Source: Candidatus Sulfotelmatobacter sp. | GTDB lineage: Bacteria > Acidobacteriota > Terriglobia > Terriglobales > Acidobacteriaceae | Assembly: GCA_017883385.1 (NCBI GenBank) | Contig: JADGNQ010000038.1 | Location: forward strand, 1 to 39,728 | Direction of reading: 5' to 3' | DNA length: 39,728 nt | Part shown: positions 1-8,433 of the stretch, piece after piece | Layout of the letters: every line of letters starts with the position of its first letter | Position numbering within the stretch: position 1 is the first letter of the stretch | The notes under the pieces: model-generated | Seen by the model: the letters and a program-made list of their open reading frames with translations, nothing else | Told to the model about the DNA's origin: nothing | Database searches by the model: none | Made by a program: the position numbers and the translations under genes

Positions 1-507
1 CAGACCGACATCGTGAACGGCGAGCTGCGCACTCCGACCAAGATTCCGCAAAAAGTCCAGATGATCAAAGAGGACGAGGCGCCACCACCGGTCATGGCTT
101 CGACGGGTGTGGTCGGCGGCGTCCCGGGCGGCGTTCCGGGTGGATCGATGGGCGGCGTGATCGGCAGCGTGCTTAGTGCGACGCCGGTCGCGGTTCCGAA
201 GATTGCCACCCCGCAGCGGGTGCGCGTGTCGTCGGGCGTGAGCACGGGCATGCTCATCAGGAAGACGCAACCGGCCTATCCGCCGCTGGCACGCCAGGCC
301 CGCATTCAGGGCGTGGTGATTCTGCAGGCTCAGATCAGCAAGGATGGCAACATCGAGAACCTGCAGTTGATCAGCGGGCACCCGATGCTGGCCCCGGCCG
401 CGATCGAAGCCGTGAAGCAGTGGAAGTACAAGCCGTACCTGCTGAACGGTGAACCGGTCGAAGTTGAGACGCAGGTGCAGGTAAACTTCACGCTCGCCGG
501 CGGCTAA
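1..507 (+). CDS. tonB: TonB-family energy transducer, C-terminal part (5' end outside window)
   Basis: The frame is open from base 1, so the start lies upstream of the window; 168 residues are visible. A Gly/Val/Pro-rich linker (GGVPGGVPGG, bases about 110-170) is followed by a typical TonB C-terminal domain in the last 85 residues or so. Its marks are AYPPLARQARIQG, a central V-I-L-Q-A strand, and the closing AIEAVKQWKYKP and V-E-V-E-T segments. TonB spans the periplasm and passes energy from the ExbB-ExbD motor to outer-membrane receptors. The N-terminal membrane anchor is not in the window. exbB and two exbD genes follow on the same strand, which supports the call. The GTG at base 13 should not be taken as the true start. 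Confidence 0.93.
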   Translation, partial: QTDIVNGELRTPTKIPQKVQMIKEDEAPPPVMASTGVVGGVPGGVPGGSMGGVIGSVLSATPVAVPKIATPQRVRVSSGVSTGMLIRKTQPAYPPLARQARIQGVVILQAQISKDGNIENLQLISGHPMLAPAAIEAVKQWKYKPYLLNGEPVEVETQVQVNFTLAGG

Positions 508-796
508 ACGCCCCGGCGTGGCGCGAGCAGAACTTTTTGAGTAGAAGTGTGTGCGCGTTGGCCCTCCCCTTCCCACCAAAGCGCGGTGGCCGGGAGCGGC
601 TTTTCGGAAGCTCGGACAACGCCGCCGTACCGCAACATTCTCATCCGGTACAGGCAGGCATGCCCGGGCGTGTGCGGCGAAAGCCGCCCACTGCGGCAAT
701 CGGCATTATCTTGCCAGCGGCCGGCACAGAAAAGCGCATCAGAGTGTCTAAGTATAAGTAGAAGCGTTAAGAGTTCCGAGGAGGGAAAAGCAACTC

Positions 797-1558
797 ATGT
801 TAGCAGCTCACGTAGCAGGAATCACTCTCAGTCACATTACAGCCGCAGCCACCTGGGTCGTCCAGGAAGGCGGCGGCGCCATGGCGACCGATCCATTGGG
901 CTTGTGGAAAGCAATGGGCTGGGTTGCCAGAACCGTAGTCATCATCCTGTTCATCATGTCGGGCTGGTCCATCGGCGTGATGATCGACCGCTGGATGGCC
1001 TACAGTGCCGCCCGCAAACAGTCGCGTGCCTTTGCCCCCGCCGTAGCGGGAGCTCTGCGCGATGGCCGCATCGACGAAGCCATTAAGGTTGCCGAGCGCA
1101 ATAAGAAGAGCCATCTGGCCAAGGTTGTTACCGCTGGCCTCATGGAGTTCAAGGCTCACCAGGACAGCCCCGGCGCCATCCCTGGCGAAACCATTGAAGC
1201 CTCCAAGCGCGCTTTGGAACGCACCGAAGCCATCGTCCACGCCGAACTGAAGCGCGGATTGGGCGGCCTCGCCACCATCGGATCGACCGCTCCCTTCGTG
1301 GGACTGTTCGGAACGGTGATGGGCATTCTGAACGCGTTCATCGGCATCAATAACTCGAAGGCCACCGGTCTGGCGGCAGTCGCCGGCGGTATCGCGGAAG
1401 CGCTGGTTACGACGGCCATCGGGCTGCTCGTCGCCATCCCTGCCGTCATGATGTTCAACTATCTGACCGGTCGCGTGGAAGCGTTCGACGTGGAAATGGA
1501 CAACTCGTCGAGCGAACTGATCGACTACTTCCTGAAGAAGCGCGGCGATCGCAGATAA
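797..1558 (+). CDS. exbB: ExbB/TolQ/MotA-family proton channel protein
   Basis: This 253-residue protein has the layout of ExbB/TolQ. A first membrane segment lies near residues 47-67 (TVVIILFIMSGWSIGVMI). A cytoplasmic stretch follows, then two membrane segments near residues 150-210, including the conserved GLFGTVMGILNAF loop and a Gly/Ala-rich ALVTTAIGLLVAIPAVMMF helix. With ExbD it forms the inner-membrane motor that uses the proton gradient to energise TonB. A purine-rich ribosome site (GAGGAGGG, about 778-785) precedes the ATG. A 289-bp gap separates it from tonB, so it may have its own promoter, but I cannot identify one. Alternative membership in the TolQ branch cannot be excluded by eye. 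Confidence 0.94.
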   Translation: MLAAHVAGITLSHITAAATWVVQEGGGAMATDPLGLWKAMGWVARTVVIILFIMSGWSIGVMIDRWMAYSAARKQSRAFAPAVAGALRDGRIDEAIKVAERNKKSHLAKVVTAGLMEFKAHQDSPGAIPGETIEASKRALERTEAIVHAELKRGLGGLATIGSTAPFVGLFGTVMGILNAFIGINNSKATGLAAVAGGIAEALVTTAIGLLVAIPAVMMFNYLTGRVEAFDVEMDNSSSELIDYFLKKRGDRR

Positions 1559-1702
1559 GACGCACGCCGGTAAACGGCCGCGTCCGGGTTCTGCTGTGAG
1601 TTGCTTGTCCGGCGCTGGAGCTTTCCAGCGCCGGGCCTTCCCAACTTAGCGCGGAGCGCAGTTTCAGCCGGATCGCAGCGGAAGTGCAGGAGATACCAGG
1701 CT

Positions 1703-2164
1703 ATGGGAATTTCAAAACGAGACGAAGGATCGAAGATCAGCTCCGACATCAACGTCACTCCAATGGTGGACGTGATGCTGGTTCTGCTGATCATCTTCAT
1801 GGTGGTCACGCCCATGTTGCAGAAGGGCGTCAGCGTGGACATGGCCAAGGTGAACAACCCGGCGCCCATGGAAGATGCTGACAAAGAAGACGCCCTGCTG
1901 GTTTCGATTACGCGGGACAGCAAGGTGTACTTCGGCACCGAGCAGATCTCGATCGACGGTCTGACCACTAAAGTGAAGGATCGCCTGGCGAACAAGCCGG
2001 ACAAACGCGTGTACGTGAAGGCGGACATGCGGGCTCATTTCGGCGGCGTCGTGCAGGTCGTGGACGCGGTCCGCGCGGCCGGGGTGGATGACCTTGGCTT
2101 GCTCACCGATCAGAGAAAAACAGCTCCAAGCGCCCCGCCAGCTCCGGCTGCGCCAGGGCAATAG
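1703..2164 (+). CDS. exbD: ExbD/TolR-family biopolymer transport protein (first copy)
   Basis: The 153-residue product starts MGISKRDEGS. The ATG at 1703 is preceded by GGAG near 1688, and this start gives a normal ExbD length; the frame is open further upstream but that part looks noncoding. One membrane helix lies at about residues 20-40 (PMVDVMLVLLIIFMVVTPM), carrying the conserved Asp needed for proton translocation. A periplasmic domain with the usual V-x-V-K-A-D motif follows (VYVKADMRAHFGGVVQVVD). The tail is Pro/Ala-rich. It pairs with ExbB upstream. A second, divergent exbD begins 12 bp after its stop, so the two are almost certainly cotranscribed. Confidence 0.94.
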   Translation: MGISKRDEGSKISSDINVTPMVDVMLVLLIIFMVVTPMLQKGVSVDMAKVNNPAPMEDADKEDALLVSITRDSKVYFGTEQISIDGLTTKVKDRLANKPDKRVYVKADMRAHFGGVVQVVDAVRAAGVDDLGLLTDQRKTAPSAPPAPAAPGQ

Positions 2165-2176
2165 AGGAGAACGATC

Positions 2177-2617
2177 ATGGGTATGAATCTTGGCTCGCAC
2201 GGTGGACAGAGTGCGAATATCAACGTCACTCCGCTCATCGACGTGCTTCTGGTGTTGCTGATCATCTTCATGGTGATCTCGCCAGTGACCCCCAAAGGAC
2301 TGGATGCGCTGGTGCCTCAGCCGCCTCCGCCGAACGCCCCCAAGAACAACACCCCGGACCGTACCATCGTCGTTCAGTTGGTCGACCTCGGTGCGGGCTC
2401 GGAGCCGGGCGTGAAGATCAACAACGAAGACGCAACCTGGGACAACCTGCAAGGCCGTCTGACCGACATTTACAAACTGCGGCAGGAAAAGGTGATGTTC
2501 GTGAAGGGCGATGACGCCATCGCTTTCAGCAACGTCGCCAACGTGATCGATATTGCCCACGCTGCCGGCGTGGACAAAGTCGGCCTGATCACCGCGAAGA
2601 TCGAAGCGGGCAACTAG
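2177..2617 (+). CDS. exbD: ExbD/TolR-family biopolymer transport protein (second copy)
   Basis: A second ExbD-like protein of 146 residues follows the first. It shares the N-terminal NINVTPLIDVLLVLLIIFMV helix with the essential membrane Asp. The periplasmic half differs: it has PQPPPPNAPKNN, then VKINNEDATWDNL, and a V-M-F-V-K-G-D motif in place of the first copy's VYVKAD. The start has a clear ribosome site (GAGGAGA at about 2163-2169). Paired exbD genes beside one exbB suggest a heteromeric ExbD motor or two alternative motors sharing one ExbB. That last point is inference. Confidence 0.94.
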   Translation: MGMNLGSHGGQSANINVTPLIDVLLVLLIIFMVISPVTPKGLDALVPQPPPPNAPKNNTPDRTIVVQLVDLGAGSEPGVKINNEDATWDNLQGRLTDIYKLRQEKVMFVKGDDAIAFSNVANVIDIAHAAGVDKVGLITAKIEAGN

Positions 2618-2766
2618 CAAGTTGCCCGTCCGGTAGAGCCCGGAGTGCGTATCTGTATCCGGCCCACAGTACGGGAGCATGGCGCTTCCGTGCCGTCCGC
2701 GGCCCGCGCTTGTCAAATAGCCGTCTCTGGGCCTAGGATGCTGTGGCGAGGGAGACTTATACCGCA

Positions 2767-3609
2767 ATGAATAAGAATCTTAGATTGCTCACGCTGGCAG
2801 CGGTTGCGCTGGCGCTCTGCTCCTCTGTGGGCTGCGACAAACTTCGGGCCCGCGACCAACTCAACAAAGGTGTCAAGTCGTACAAAGACAGCCATTACGA
2901 GCAGGCCATCGATCATTTCCAGCAGGCCGTTCAACTGGATCCCGGCCTCATCAACGCTCGAATGTATCTGGCCACGGCGTTTGTCTCGCAATACATTCCC
3001 GGCGTGGATTCACCTGACAATCTGCGCACGGCCCAGCAGGCCATCGATGAATACCAGAAGGTCATCGACATGAATCCTTCGCGCGATCAGAAGGTGAACA
3101 GCGCGAAGGGTATCGCCTACCTGTACCTCAATGAGAAGAAGTGGGATGACGCCAAGAAGTATTACCGCATGGCGTCGGACCTGGACCCGAGCGATCCTGA
3201 GCCTTACTACTCGGTCGGCGTAATCGACTGGACTGCGTGCTACTCACCGCGCATGGAAAAGCGCGCTGAGTTGGGACTCAAGCCGGAAGAGAATCTGAAT
3301 CCGAAGAACAAGGAGCAGAAGAAAGCTTGCGACGAATTGAAGGTGAAGAACGCGCCCGCCATTCAGGAGGGCATCGACACCCTTAAGAAGGCCATCGAGA
3401 TCCGTTCGGAGTATGCCGACGCCATGGCCTACCTCAACCTGATGTATCGCGAGAGGGGTGACGTTGAGTGCGATGATCTTGCCGCTCGCGCGGAAGATCT
3501 GAAGACCGCGGACCACTGGGTCGACGAAACCCTGCGAGTGAAGAAAGCAATAGCCGACAGAGCAGCGCAAAACGCTGGGGGCGGTATTACGGTGGACCAG
3601 CCTAAATAG
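2767..3609 (+). CDS. TPR-repeat lipoprotein
   Basis: The product is 280 residues from the ATG at 2767. This start places a short Lys-containing n-region and a hydrophobic stretch (LLTLAAVALALCSSVGC) directly at the N-terminus; Cys24 is a probable, slightly non-canonical lipobox cysteine. The rest is helical with tetratricopeptide repeats, for example YEQAIDHFQQAVQLDPG and WDDAKKYYRMASDLDPSDPEPYYS, then IDTLKKAIEIRSEYADAMAYLNL. TPR lipoproteins act as scaffolds at the inside of the outer membrane. It is the last gene of the TonB-ExbBD cluster and is followed by a strong terminator, so it may assist that transport system. The partner is unknown. Confidence 0.85.
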   Translation: MNKNLRLLTLAAVALALCSSVGCDKLRARDQLNKGVKSYKDSHYEQAIDHFQQAVQLDPGLINARMYLATAFVSQYIPGVDSPDNLRTAQQAIDEYQKVIDMNPSRDQKVNSAKGIAYLYLNEKKWDDAKKYYRMASDLDPSDPEPYYSVGVIDWTACYSPRMEKRAELGLKPEENLNPKNKEQKKACDELKVKNAPAIQEGIDTLKKAIEIRSEYADAMAYLNLMYRERGDVECDDLAARAEDLKTADHWVDETLRVKKAIADRAAQNAGGGITVDQPK

Positions 3610-3652
3610 GGGCAGTCTAAATAAGATCAGCCCAAATAGGATCAGCCCAACC
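3596..3652 (+). repeat. Short imperfect tandem repeat, about 15 bp unit
   Basis: The end of the TPR gene and the bases after it contain near-copies of a CAGCCYAAATAGGAT-like unit (CAGCCTAAATAGG, CAGTCTAAATAAGAT, CAGCCCAAATAGGAT, CAGCCCAACC). The first unit includes the TPR stop codon, so the array probably arose by local duplication of the gene end. Confidence 0.6.
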
Positions 3653-3673
3653 AGAGTCCCTGCTCGCGAAATT

Positions 3674-3717
3674 CAGCCTCCTTCAGCACTCAGTGCGAAG
3701 GAGGCTGTAGTTTTTTC
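3674..3717 (+). terminator. Rho-independent terminator of the tonB-exbB-exbD-exbD-TPR cluster
   Basis: An 11-bp perfect stem (CAGCCTCCTTC at 3674-3684 with GAAGGAGGCTG at 3697-3707) encloses a smaller GCAC/GTGC hairpin. It is followed after TAG by a run of six T. It lies 65 bp past the TPR gene stop and before the convergent glycosyltransferase gene. Confidence 0.88.
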
Positions 3718-3747
3718 TAGCGTGCAGTGCCGCGTGTGAGGAGCCGG

Positions 3748-5319
3748 TTACTGCTTGCTGTAGAGGCGGACTTCAGCTTGCGGGAACTGCCACCGCTGCA
3801 TCTTCGGGAACGTCTCCGGGAGCACCTGCGATAGCAGCACGTTCGTAGGGTCGGGAAGCTTCGGCCCGTTGTACATCAACACGACCCACACGCGAGGATG
3901 GCCCGGTGCCTTCGCTCGCACGAAATCCGCACTGAGTTTGCCTCGGAAGTCGCGGTAGTCGAGGCCTGCCCCGTAGTGAGGGTAGAGAATTTCCGGCCCG
4001 ACTTGAGCGGTGAAGCTGGCGCTGGCGGTATTCTCCCCGGCGCGCACCGAGCGGTAGAACTCGTAGGGCACGCGAATCTGTGGAATGTGGAAAAAGATTG
4101 CGTCGCCGGGCTGGGTGTGGTCGAGAACGAAGTTTGTCGCGGCCCCCGCGGCGTCCCGCTCGGTGTCGAAGTCGTGATCGTAGACAAAGAAAATTCCCTG
4201 CGACGCCAGAAGCAGCACACCGGTAAGCACCGCCGCCAGCAGCCACGAATTCCGCAACCGCGCCAGTCCCGCAGCCACCAGGATGACGAGCGCGGGCATG
4301 CAGAAGATGAGGTAGCGGGTTAGAAAGACAGGGCGGATCACGGACAGCACCGCGGTCAGCACCACCGGAAACAGCAGCCACAAGAGCAGAAACTGGCTTC
4401 GCCAGACCTCCCAACTTTGACCGCGAGCCTTCAGTTGCCCAGCGAACGGGGCGACCGCCGCGATGCAAGCTACGGTGTAGATGGCCGGAAGAGGCCAACT
4501 GGCACTTCCGGAGAGGTGTTCGTAGAACGCAAACAGATCATGCAGGCCGGGGCGATGAATCCAGCGGATCGGGCCACCTCCGGTCTTGGCCACGAAAATC
4601 AGCAGGGGCAGCACCGCGATGCCGATGGTCTTCCAGACGCTCCGCATCTGCGCGGAGAGCGGGGCGATGCTCTGATGGTCGGCTTTGCCGCGGCTTTCAA
4701 GCCAGCGCAAGGCCAGCCAATGCGCTGCCAGAAGCAGGAGCGCATAGAAATGTGCGTAGACCGCCAGCACACTGGCCAGGATGTATCCCAGGTGAAGCCG
4801 GCGCGAGGGCTCGCGCACCAAGGCGATCAGGAATCCCGAGGAGAGCGTCGCCAACAGCAGGAAGAGCGCATAGCTCCGTGCTTCCTGGGCGTAGCGAACC
4901 TGGTAGGCATTGAAGCAGAGCAGGGCGGTTGCGATCAGTGCGACCCGCCGGTTATAGAGCAATCCCGCCAGCCAATAGATTGCCGGAAGCGTGGCCGCTG
5001 CCGCCAGCACTGACAGGCTGCGGATGAAGAATTCGCTCTGCCCAAATTGCAGCCACACCCGCAGGAGCACGTAGTACAGCGCCATGTTCGCTTCGCGCCA
5101 CCACAACAACTGCAGGAAGCTGCGCCAGCCCACCCGCGCGACCTCCACGCTGAAGCACTCATCAAACCAGAAGGGCTTGCGAACCAGATACACCAGGCGA
5201 ATGATTGTGCCGGTACCGACCACCAGCAGAAGAGTCAGGCGGTGTACCCAGCGAACAAAACTCGACGGAAACGGCCACGCTTCCACACTTTGGTCCGCCG
5301 CGGCTTGGGGAGGTGGCAT
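3748..5319 (-). CDS. GT39/ArnT-like polytopic membrane glycosyltransferase
   Basis: About 523 residues from the ATG at 5319; a TTG at 5343 is an alternative start. The protein begins with a helix, then a loop with the acidic signature of lipid-phosphate-sugar-dependent transferases (KPFWFDECFSVEVA). Around ten further hydrophobic helices follow, with a YAQEARSYALFLLL segment typical of the DUF2723/GT39/PMT_2 group. The soluble C-terminal part holds FVLDHTQPGDAIFFH. Such enzymes move a sugar from a polyprenyl phosphate carrier onto a lipid or protein on the periplasmic side. The divergent neighbour looks like the enzyme that makes such a carrier, which suggests a donor-transferase pair. The sugar and acceptor cannot be told from sequence. 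Confidence 0.8.
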   Translation of the reverse strand: MPPPQAAADQSVEAWPFPSSFVRWVHRLTLLLVVGTGTIIRLVYLVRKPFWFDECFSVEVARVGWRSFLQLLWWREANMALYYVLLRVWLQFGQSEFFIRSLSVLAAAATLPAIYWLAGLLYNRRVALIATALLCFNAYQVRYAQEARSYALFLLLATLSSGFLIALVREPSRRLHLGYILASVLAVYAHFYALLLLAAHWLALRWLESRGKADHQSIAPLSAQMRSVWKTIGIAVLPLLIFVAKTGGGPIRWIHRPGLHDLFAFYEHLSGSASWPLPAIYTVACIAAVAPFAGQLKARGQSWEVWRSQFLLLWLLFPVVLTAVLSVIRPVFLTRYLIFCMPALVILVAAGLARLRNSWLLAAVLTGVLLLASQGIFFVYDHDFDTERDAAGAATNFVLDHTQPGDAIFFHIPQIRVPYEFYRSVRAGENTASASFTAQVGPEILYPHYGAGLDYRDFRGKLSADFVRAKAPGHPRVWVVLMYNGPKLPDPTNVLLSQVLPETFPKMQRWQFPQAEVRLYSKQ

Positions 5320-5408
5320 GCTTGAGGGTGAGGGATCGGGCAATTTCCAAATGATACTATGCTAGGAACGCACCGAATTTGCAGGTATTTTCCAGCGGAG
5401 CCTTGCGC

Positions 5409-6245
5409 GTGACATCCCTGAATACTGTGCTACAGGCGACTCCGGCAGCGGCGAACGATCGGAGGACCGATCAAAACGACGCTCGCTGGAAGGGATGCGT
5501 GTCTGTGATTGTGCCGGTCTACAACGAAGCCGCGCACGTGGACGATATTCTGCAGGCGATTCATGCCTCGCCGGTGAAGAAAGAAATCATCGTCGTCGAC
5601 GACGGTTCGACCGACGGTACCCGCGAGAAACTGCAAGCGCTGAATCCCGTCGGCGACGTCACGATTGTTTTTCATGAAAAGAACTGCGGGAAGGGGGCCG
5701 CCATTCGTACTGCCCTCGCTTATGCCCGCGGGGAGTACGTGCTGATTCAGGATTCCGACCTGGAGTACGATCCTCAGGATTACGCTGCGCTGTTGCGCCC
5801 GCTCGAAGAAGGCAAAGCGAACGTGGTCTACGGTGTGCGCCCCGATCGTCCGGAGCGCGGGCTGCGTTTCTTCCTGGGCGCCAAGCTGCTCACGCATTTG
5901 ACGAATTTTCTTTACGGTGCGGGGATTCACGACGAAGCGACTTGCTACAAAGTCTTCCGGCGGTCGCTGATCGCACAAATCGATTTGCGGTGTCACCGCT
6001 TCGAGTTCTGCCCCGAAGTGACCGCAAAGCTGTGCCGCCTCGGCGAAAAAATCGCAGAAGTTCCTATCTCGTACCATCCCCGCTCTGCCGTTGAGGGAAA
6101 GAAAATCCGCCACTCCGATGGCTGGCTGGCGATCTGGACACTGCTCCGTTACCGGTTCATCCCCCGCCGCCGCTGGGAGCGATCGGGCCAGCAAAAGTCG
6201 CCTGCGCCCTTCGCAGTGATCTTCTCGCGCTTGCCAGTAGAGTGA
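5409..6245 (+). CDS. Glycosyltransferase family 2, polyprenyl-phosphate sugar synthase-like
   Basis: The GTG at 5409 has GGAG eight bases upstream (5397-5400) and gives 278 residues; a TTG at 5379 is an upstream alternative. The GT-A fold is clear: VSVIVPVYNEAAHVDDIL, then EIIVVDDGSTDGT (nucleotide-sugar binding), GKGAAIRTAL and the metal-binding D-S-D-L-E-Y-D. The C-terminal part has DEATCYKVFRR and FEFCPEVTAKL, as in DPM1/GtrB-type enzymes that transfer a sugar from a nucleotide donor to polyprenyl phosphate. No C-terminal membrane helices are seen. It diverges from the GT39-like gene, so the two may share regulation and act in sequence on the same glycan. Confidence 0.88.
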   Translation: MTSLNTVLQATPAAANDRRTDQNDARWKGCVSVIVPVYNEAAHVDDILQAIHASPVKKEIIVVDDGSTDGTREKLQALNPVGDVTIVFHEKNCGKGAAIRTALAYARGEYVLIQDSDLEYDPQDYAALLRPLEEGKANVVYGVRPDRPERGLRFFLGAKLLTHLTNFLYGAGIHDEATCYKVFRRSLIAQIDLRCHRFEFCPEVTAKLCRLGEKIAEVPISYHPRSAVEGKKIRHSDGWLAIWTLLRYRFIPRRRWERSGQQKSPAPFAVIFSRLPVE

Positions 6246-6843
6246 GACTGCGGCTTTTGGGGTTGAGCGTGTGGGTCCGGGTCTCAGACCCGGACATGCC
6301 GAGCGATAGCTCGGCGGCCACTGCGAGGCCCGCAGCACTCCATCCCTAATTCCGAGGGAAGTCCTCGGGCCCATCCTTGTGGGAGCGGATTTTTGATTTC
6401 TCCACAGCCCCTATGTGACATCTGACCTTGCGCCCCAAACAGAATAGGCAGAACATGGCCCCGGCGGAGACAGTGGTCAGTCCTCCGGCAGCAGAGCTAA
6501 GTGCTTTGTTGTGAATATTTTACCCGTAAGTTATTTAAAATAAAGGATCAAATCGCGCTTTGTGCACTCACGATCTCGCCAACCCGCATGAACACTGGCG
6601 ATGATCGAAAGTAGGGGGGAGGGGGGTACCCACGAAAGAGGCTCGAAAAGGCAAAAAACAGCCTCGGCCCGCACCCAGCAAAACGCTCTCCTCGAATATT
6701 CTTTGGGCCGATATCCACAGACCCTGAAATCCTCCGCGTCCTCCGTGTCCTCTGTGGTTTCGCTTTCCCCCCCGCAGTCCGTTGCGAAAGCGCAATCTCC
6801 TGTAAAATCTTGGGTTCTCCGAGCAGCGCCGCTGCTTTAGCAA
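6246..6843. other. Gene-free region with palindromes and low-complexity CT tracts
   Basis: No convincing coding frame on either strand. The left third holds palindromes at 6275-6315. An AT-rich stretch at about 6510-6547 stands out from the GC-rich surroundings and could hold a promoter, but I see no good -35/-10 pair. Bases about 6725-6780 are a CT-rich run of repeated TCCTCYGTG-like words. The biotin carboxylase ATG at 6844 has no clear Shine-Dalgarno sequence. Confidence 0.6.
6275..6315. repeat. REP-like double palindrome
   Basis: Two perfect hairpins lie back to back. GTCCGGGTCT/AGACCCGGAC spans 6275-6295 with a one-base centre. GCCGAGC-GATA-GCTCGGC spans 6298-6315. The second hairpin matches the GCCGAGC-TAC-GCTCGGC hairpin at 34621-34637, so these are probably members of one dispersed family. 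Confidence 0.75.
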
Positions 6844-8382
6844 ATGTTCAAGAAGATTCTCATCGCGAACCGCGGCGAGATTGCCGTCCGCGTCATCCGC
6901 GCCTGCCACGAGATGGGAATTGCCGCGGTCGCCGTCTACTCTGACGTGGATCGTGCTTCGCTTCACGTCCGCAAAGCCGACGAAGCTTATCCCATTGGTG
7001 CGGCCGCGGCGTCCGAGTCGTATCTCAACATCCAGAAGATTCTCGACGTTGCCGCGCGATCCCGTGCGGACGCCATTCATCCCGGTTACGGTTTTCTTTC
7101 CGAGAATGCGAAGTTCGCCAGGGCCTGCGTGGATGCGGGCGTGAAGTTCATCGGCCCCACAGCCGCAGCCATGGACGCCATGGGATCGAAGACACAGGCG
7201 CGTCAGGCCATGGAGCGCGCGGGTGTGCCTATCGTTCCCGGAACTTCGCGCGGACTGGAATCGTTCGAGCAGGCCGAGCAAGTTGCCGCGCGCATCGGAT
7301 ATCCCGTCATGCTGAAAGCCGCAGCAGGAGGCGGTGGCAAAGGCATGCGTCTCGTGCATGCCCCCGAAGAGCTGAAGTCGGCGCTTGAAGGTGCGCGCAG
7401 CGAAGCGGAGCGCTCGTTTGGCGACAGCGAAGTCTACATCGAGAAGGCGATCGTCAACCCGCGCCACATCGAGATGCAGGTTCTGGCCGATGAGCACGGG
7501 AACACGGTGTATCTCGGCGAGCGCGAGTGCTCGCTGCAGCGGCGTCATCAGAAAGTGGTCGAAGAAGCGCCCTCTCCGATTGTTGATGCCGACATGCGTT
7601 GCCGAATGGGTGAGGTTGCGGTCCGTGTGGCTCAGGCCGCGGGATACACGAACGCTGGCACAGTCGAATTCCTGGTCGACCAGCAGAAGAACTTCTATTT
7701 CCTCGAAATGAACACACGACTGCAGGTGGAGCATCCGGTAACCGAACTCGTTACCGGACTCGACCTGGTGCATCTGCAGATTCGCATCGCCGCTGGTGAG
7801 CTGCTGCCTTTCACGCAGGACGATGTGAAGATTCGCGGCCACGCCATCGAATGCCGCATCTACGCCGAAGATCCCGACAACAATTACTTCCCCAGCCCAG
7901 GAAAGATCACGCTGCTGCTAGCGCCTTCAGGACCAGGAATTCGCCGTGACAGCGGCATGTACGAGGGCTGGACTGTGCCCATGGACTACGACCCGCTCCT
8001 GGCCAAGTTGATCGGGTACGGTAGCGACCGTGATCAGGCGATCGGCCGGCTGACACGCGCGCTCAATGAATACTTTGTGGGCGGGATCAAGACCAACATC
8101 TCGCTATTCCGGCGCATCCTGCGCGATCCGGATTTTCGCGCCGCGAAGCTGGACACGGGGTTCCTCGATCGCATGCTCAAGCAGAAGGAGGACTCGGGCA
8201 CTGATTCTCACGCGAATCCAAGAGCTGTGGAAGTAGCGGTGATCGCCGCTGGCATGTTTGCCGTGCTTGGTTCTGCCGCGGCCGGAGCGGGCGAGCGCGC
8301 CGGAGTCAACAGGAACGTGGGAAACACAGCGAAGGCCGGTTCAAACTGGAAGGGCATGGGCCGCAGCGAGGCAATGCGATGA
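6844..8382 (+). CDS. accC: Biotin carboxylase subunit of an acyl-CoA carboxylase
   Basis: The 512-residue product begins MFKKILIANRGEIAVRVIRA, the usual start of biotin carboxylases. The ATP-grasp fold follows, with the Gly-rich loop AAAGGGGKGMR, the ERECSLQRRHQKVVEEAPSP segment, and the catalytic MNTRLQVEHPVTE motif. It carries out ATP-dependent carboxylation of biotin on the carrier protein. The core ends near residue 450. About 60 further residues (from KQKEDSGTD) include an Ala/Gly-rich stretch and have no counterpart in E. coli AccC. The biotinyl carrier gene follows about 50 bp later. No carboxyltransferase gene lies in the window. The pair could serve acetyl-, propionyl- or another acyl-CoA. 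Confidence 0.93.
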   Translation: MFKKILIANRGEIAVRVIRACHEMGIAAVAVYSDVDRASLHVRKADEAYPIGAAAASESYLNIQKILDVAARSRADAIHPGYGFLSENAKFARACVDAGVKFIGPTAAAMDAMGSKTQARQAMERAGVPIVPGTSRGLESFEQAEQVAARIGYPVMLKAAAGGGGKGMRLVHAPEELKSALEGARSEAERSFGDSEVYIEKAIVNPRHIEMQVLADEHGNTVYLGERECSLQRRHQKVVEEAPSPIVDADMRCRMGEVAVRVAQAAGYTNAGTVEFLVDQQKNFYFLEMNTRLQVEHPVTELVTGLDLVHLQIRIAAGELLPFTQDDVKIRGHAIECRIYAEDPDNNYFPSPGKITLLLAPSGPGIRRDSGMYEGWTVPMDYDPLLAKLIGYGSDRDQAIGRLTRALNEYFVGGIKTNISLFRRILRDPDFRAAKLDTGFLDRMLKQKEDSGTDSHANPRAVEVAVIAAGMFAVLGSAAAGAGERAGVNRNVGNTAKAGSNWKGMGRSEAMR

Positions 8383-8433
8383 CGGTTGACCGGACGACCA
8401 GAGCTGGCAACTGACAACCGGCAACAGGTTCTC

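Noticed and set aside
507-796. Possible small gene between tonB and exbB
   Set aside because: Open frames exist in several phases but none has a ribosome site or family-like sequence; high GC explains them.
1712-2767. A 351-codon open frame on the reverse strand over the exbD genes
   Set aside because: His-rich, repetitive translation of the antisense of two clear exbD genes; a GC-driven shadow.
6568-7842. A 424-codon open frame on the reverse strand
   Set aside because: It lies opposite the biotin carboxylase gene, whose sequence is strongly conserved; the reverse frame has no family-like sequence and exists because of high GC.
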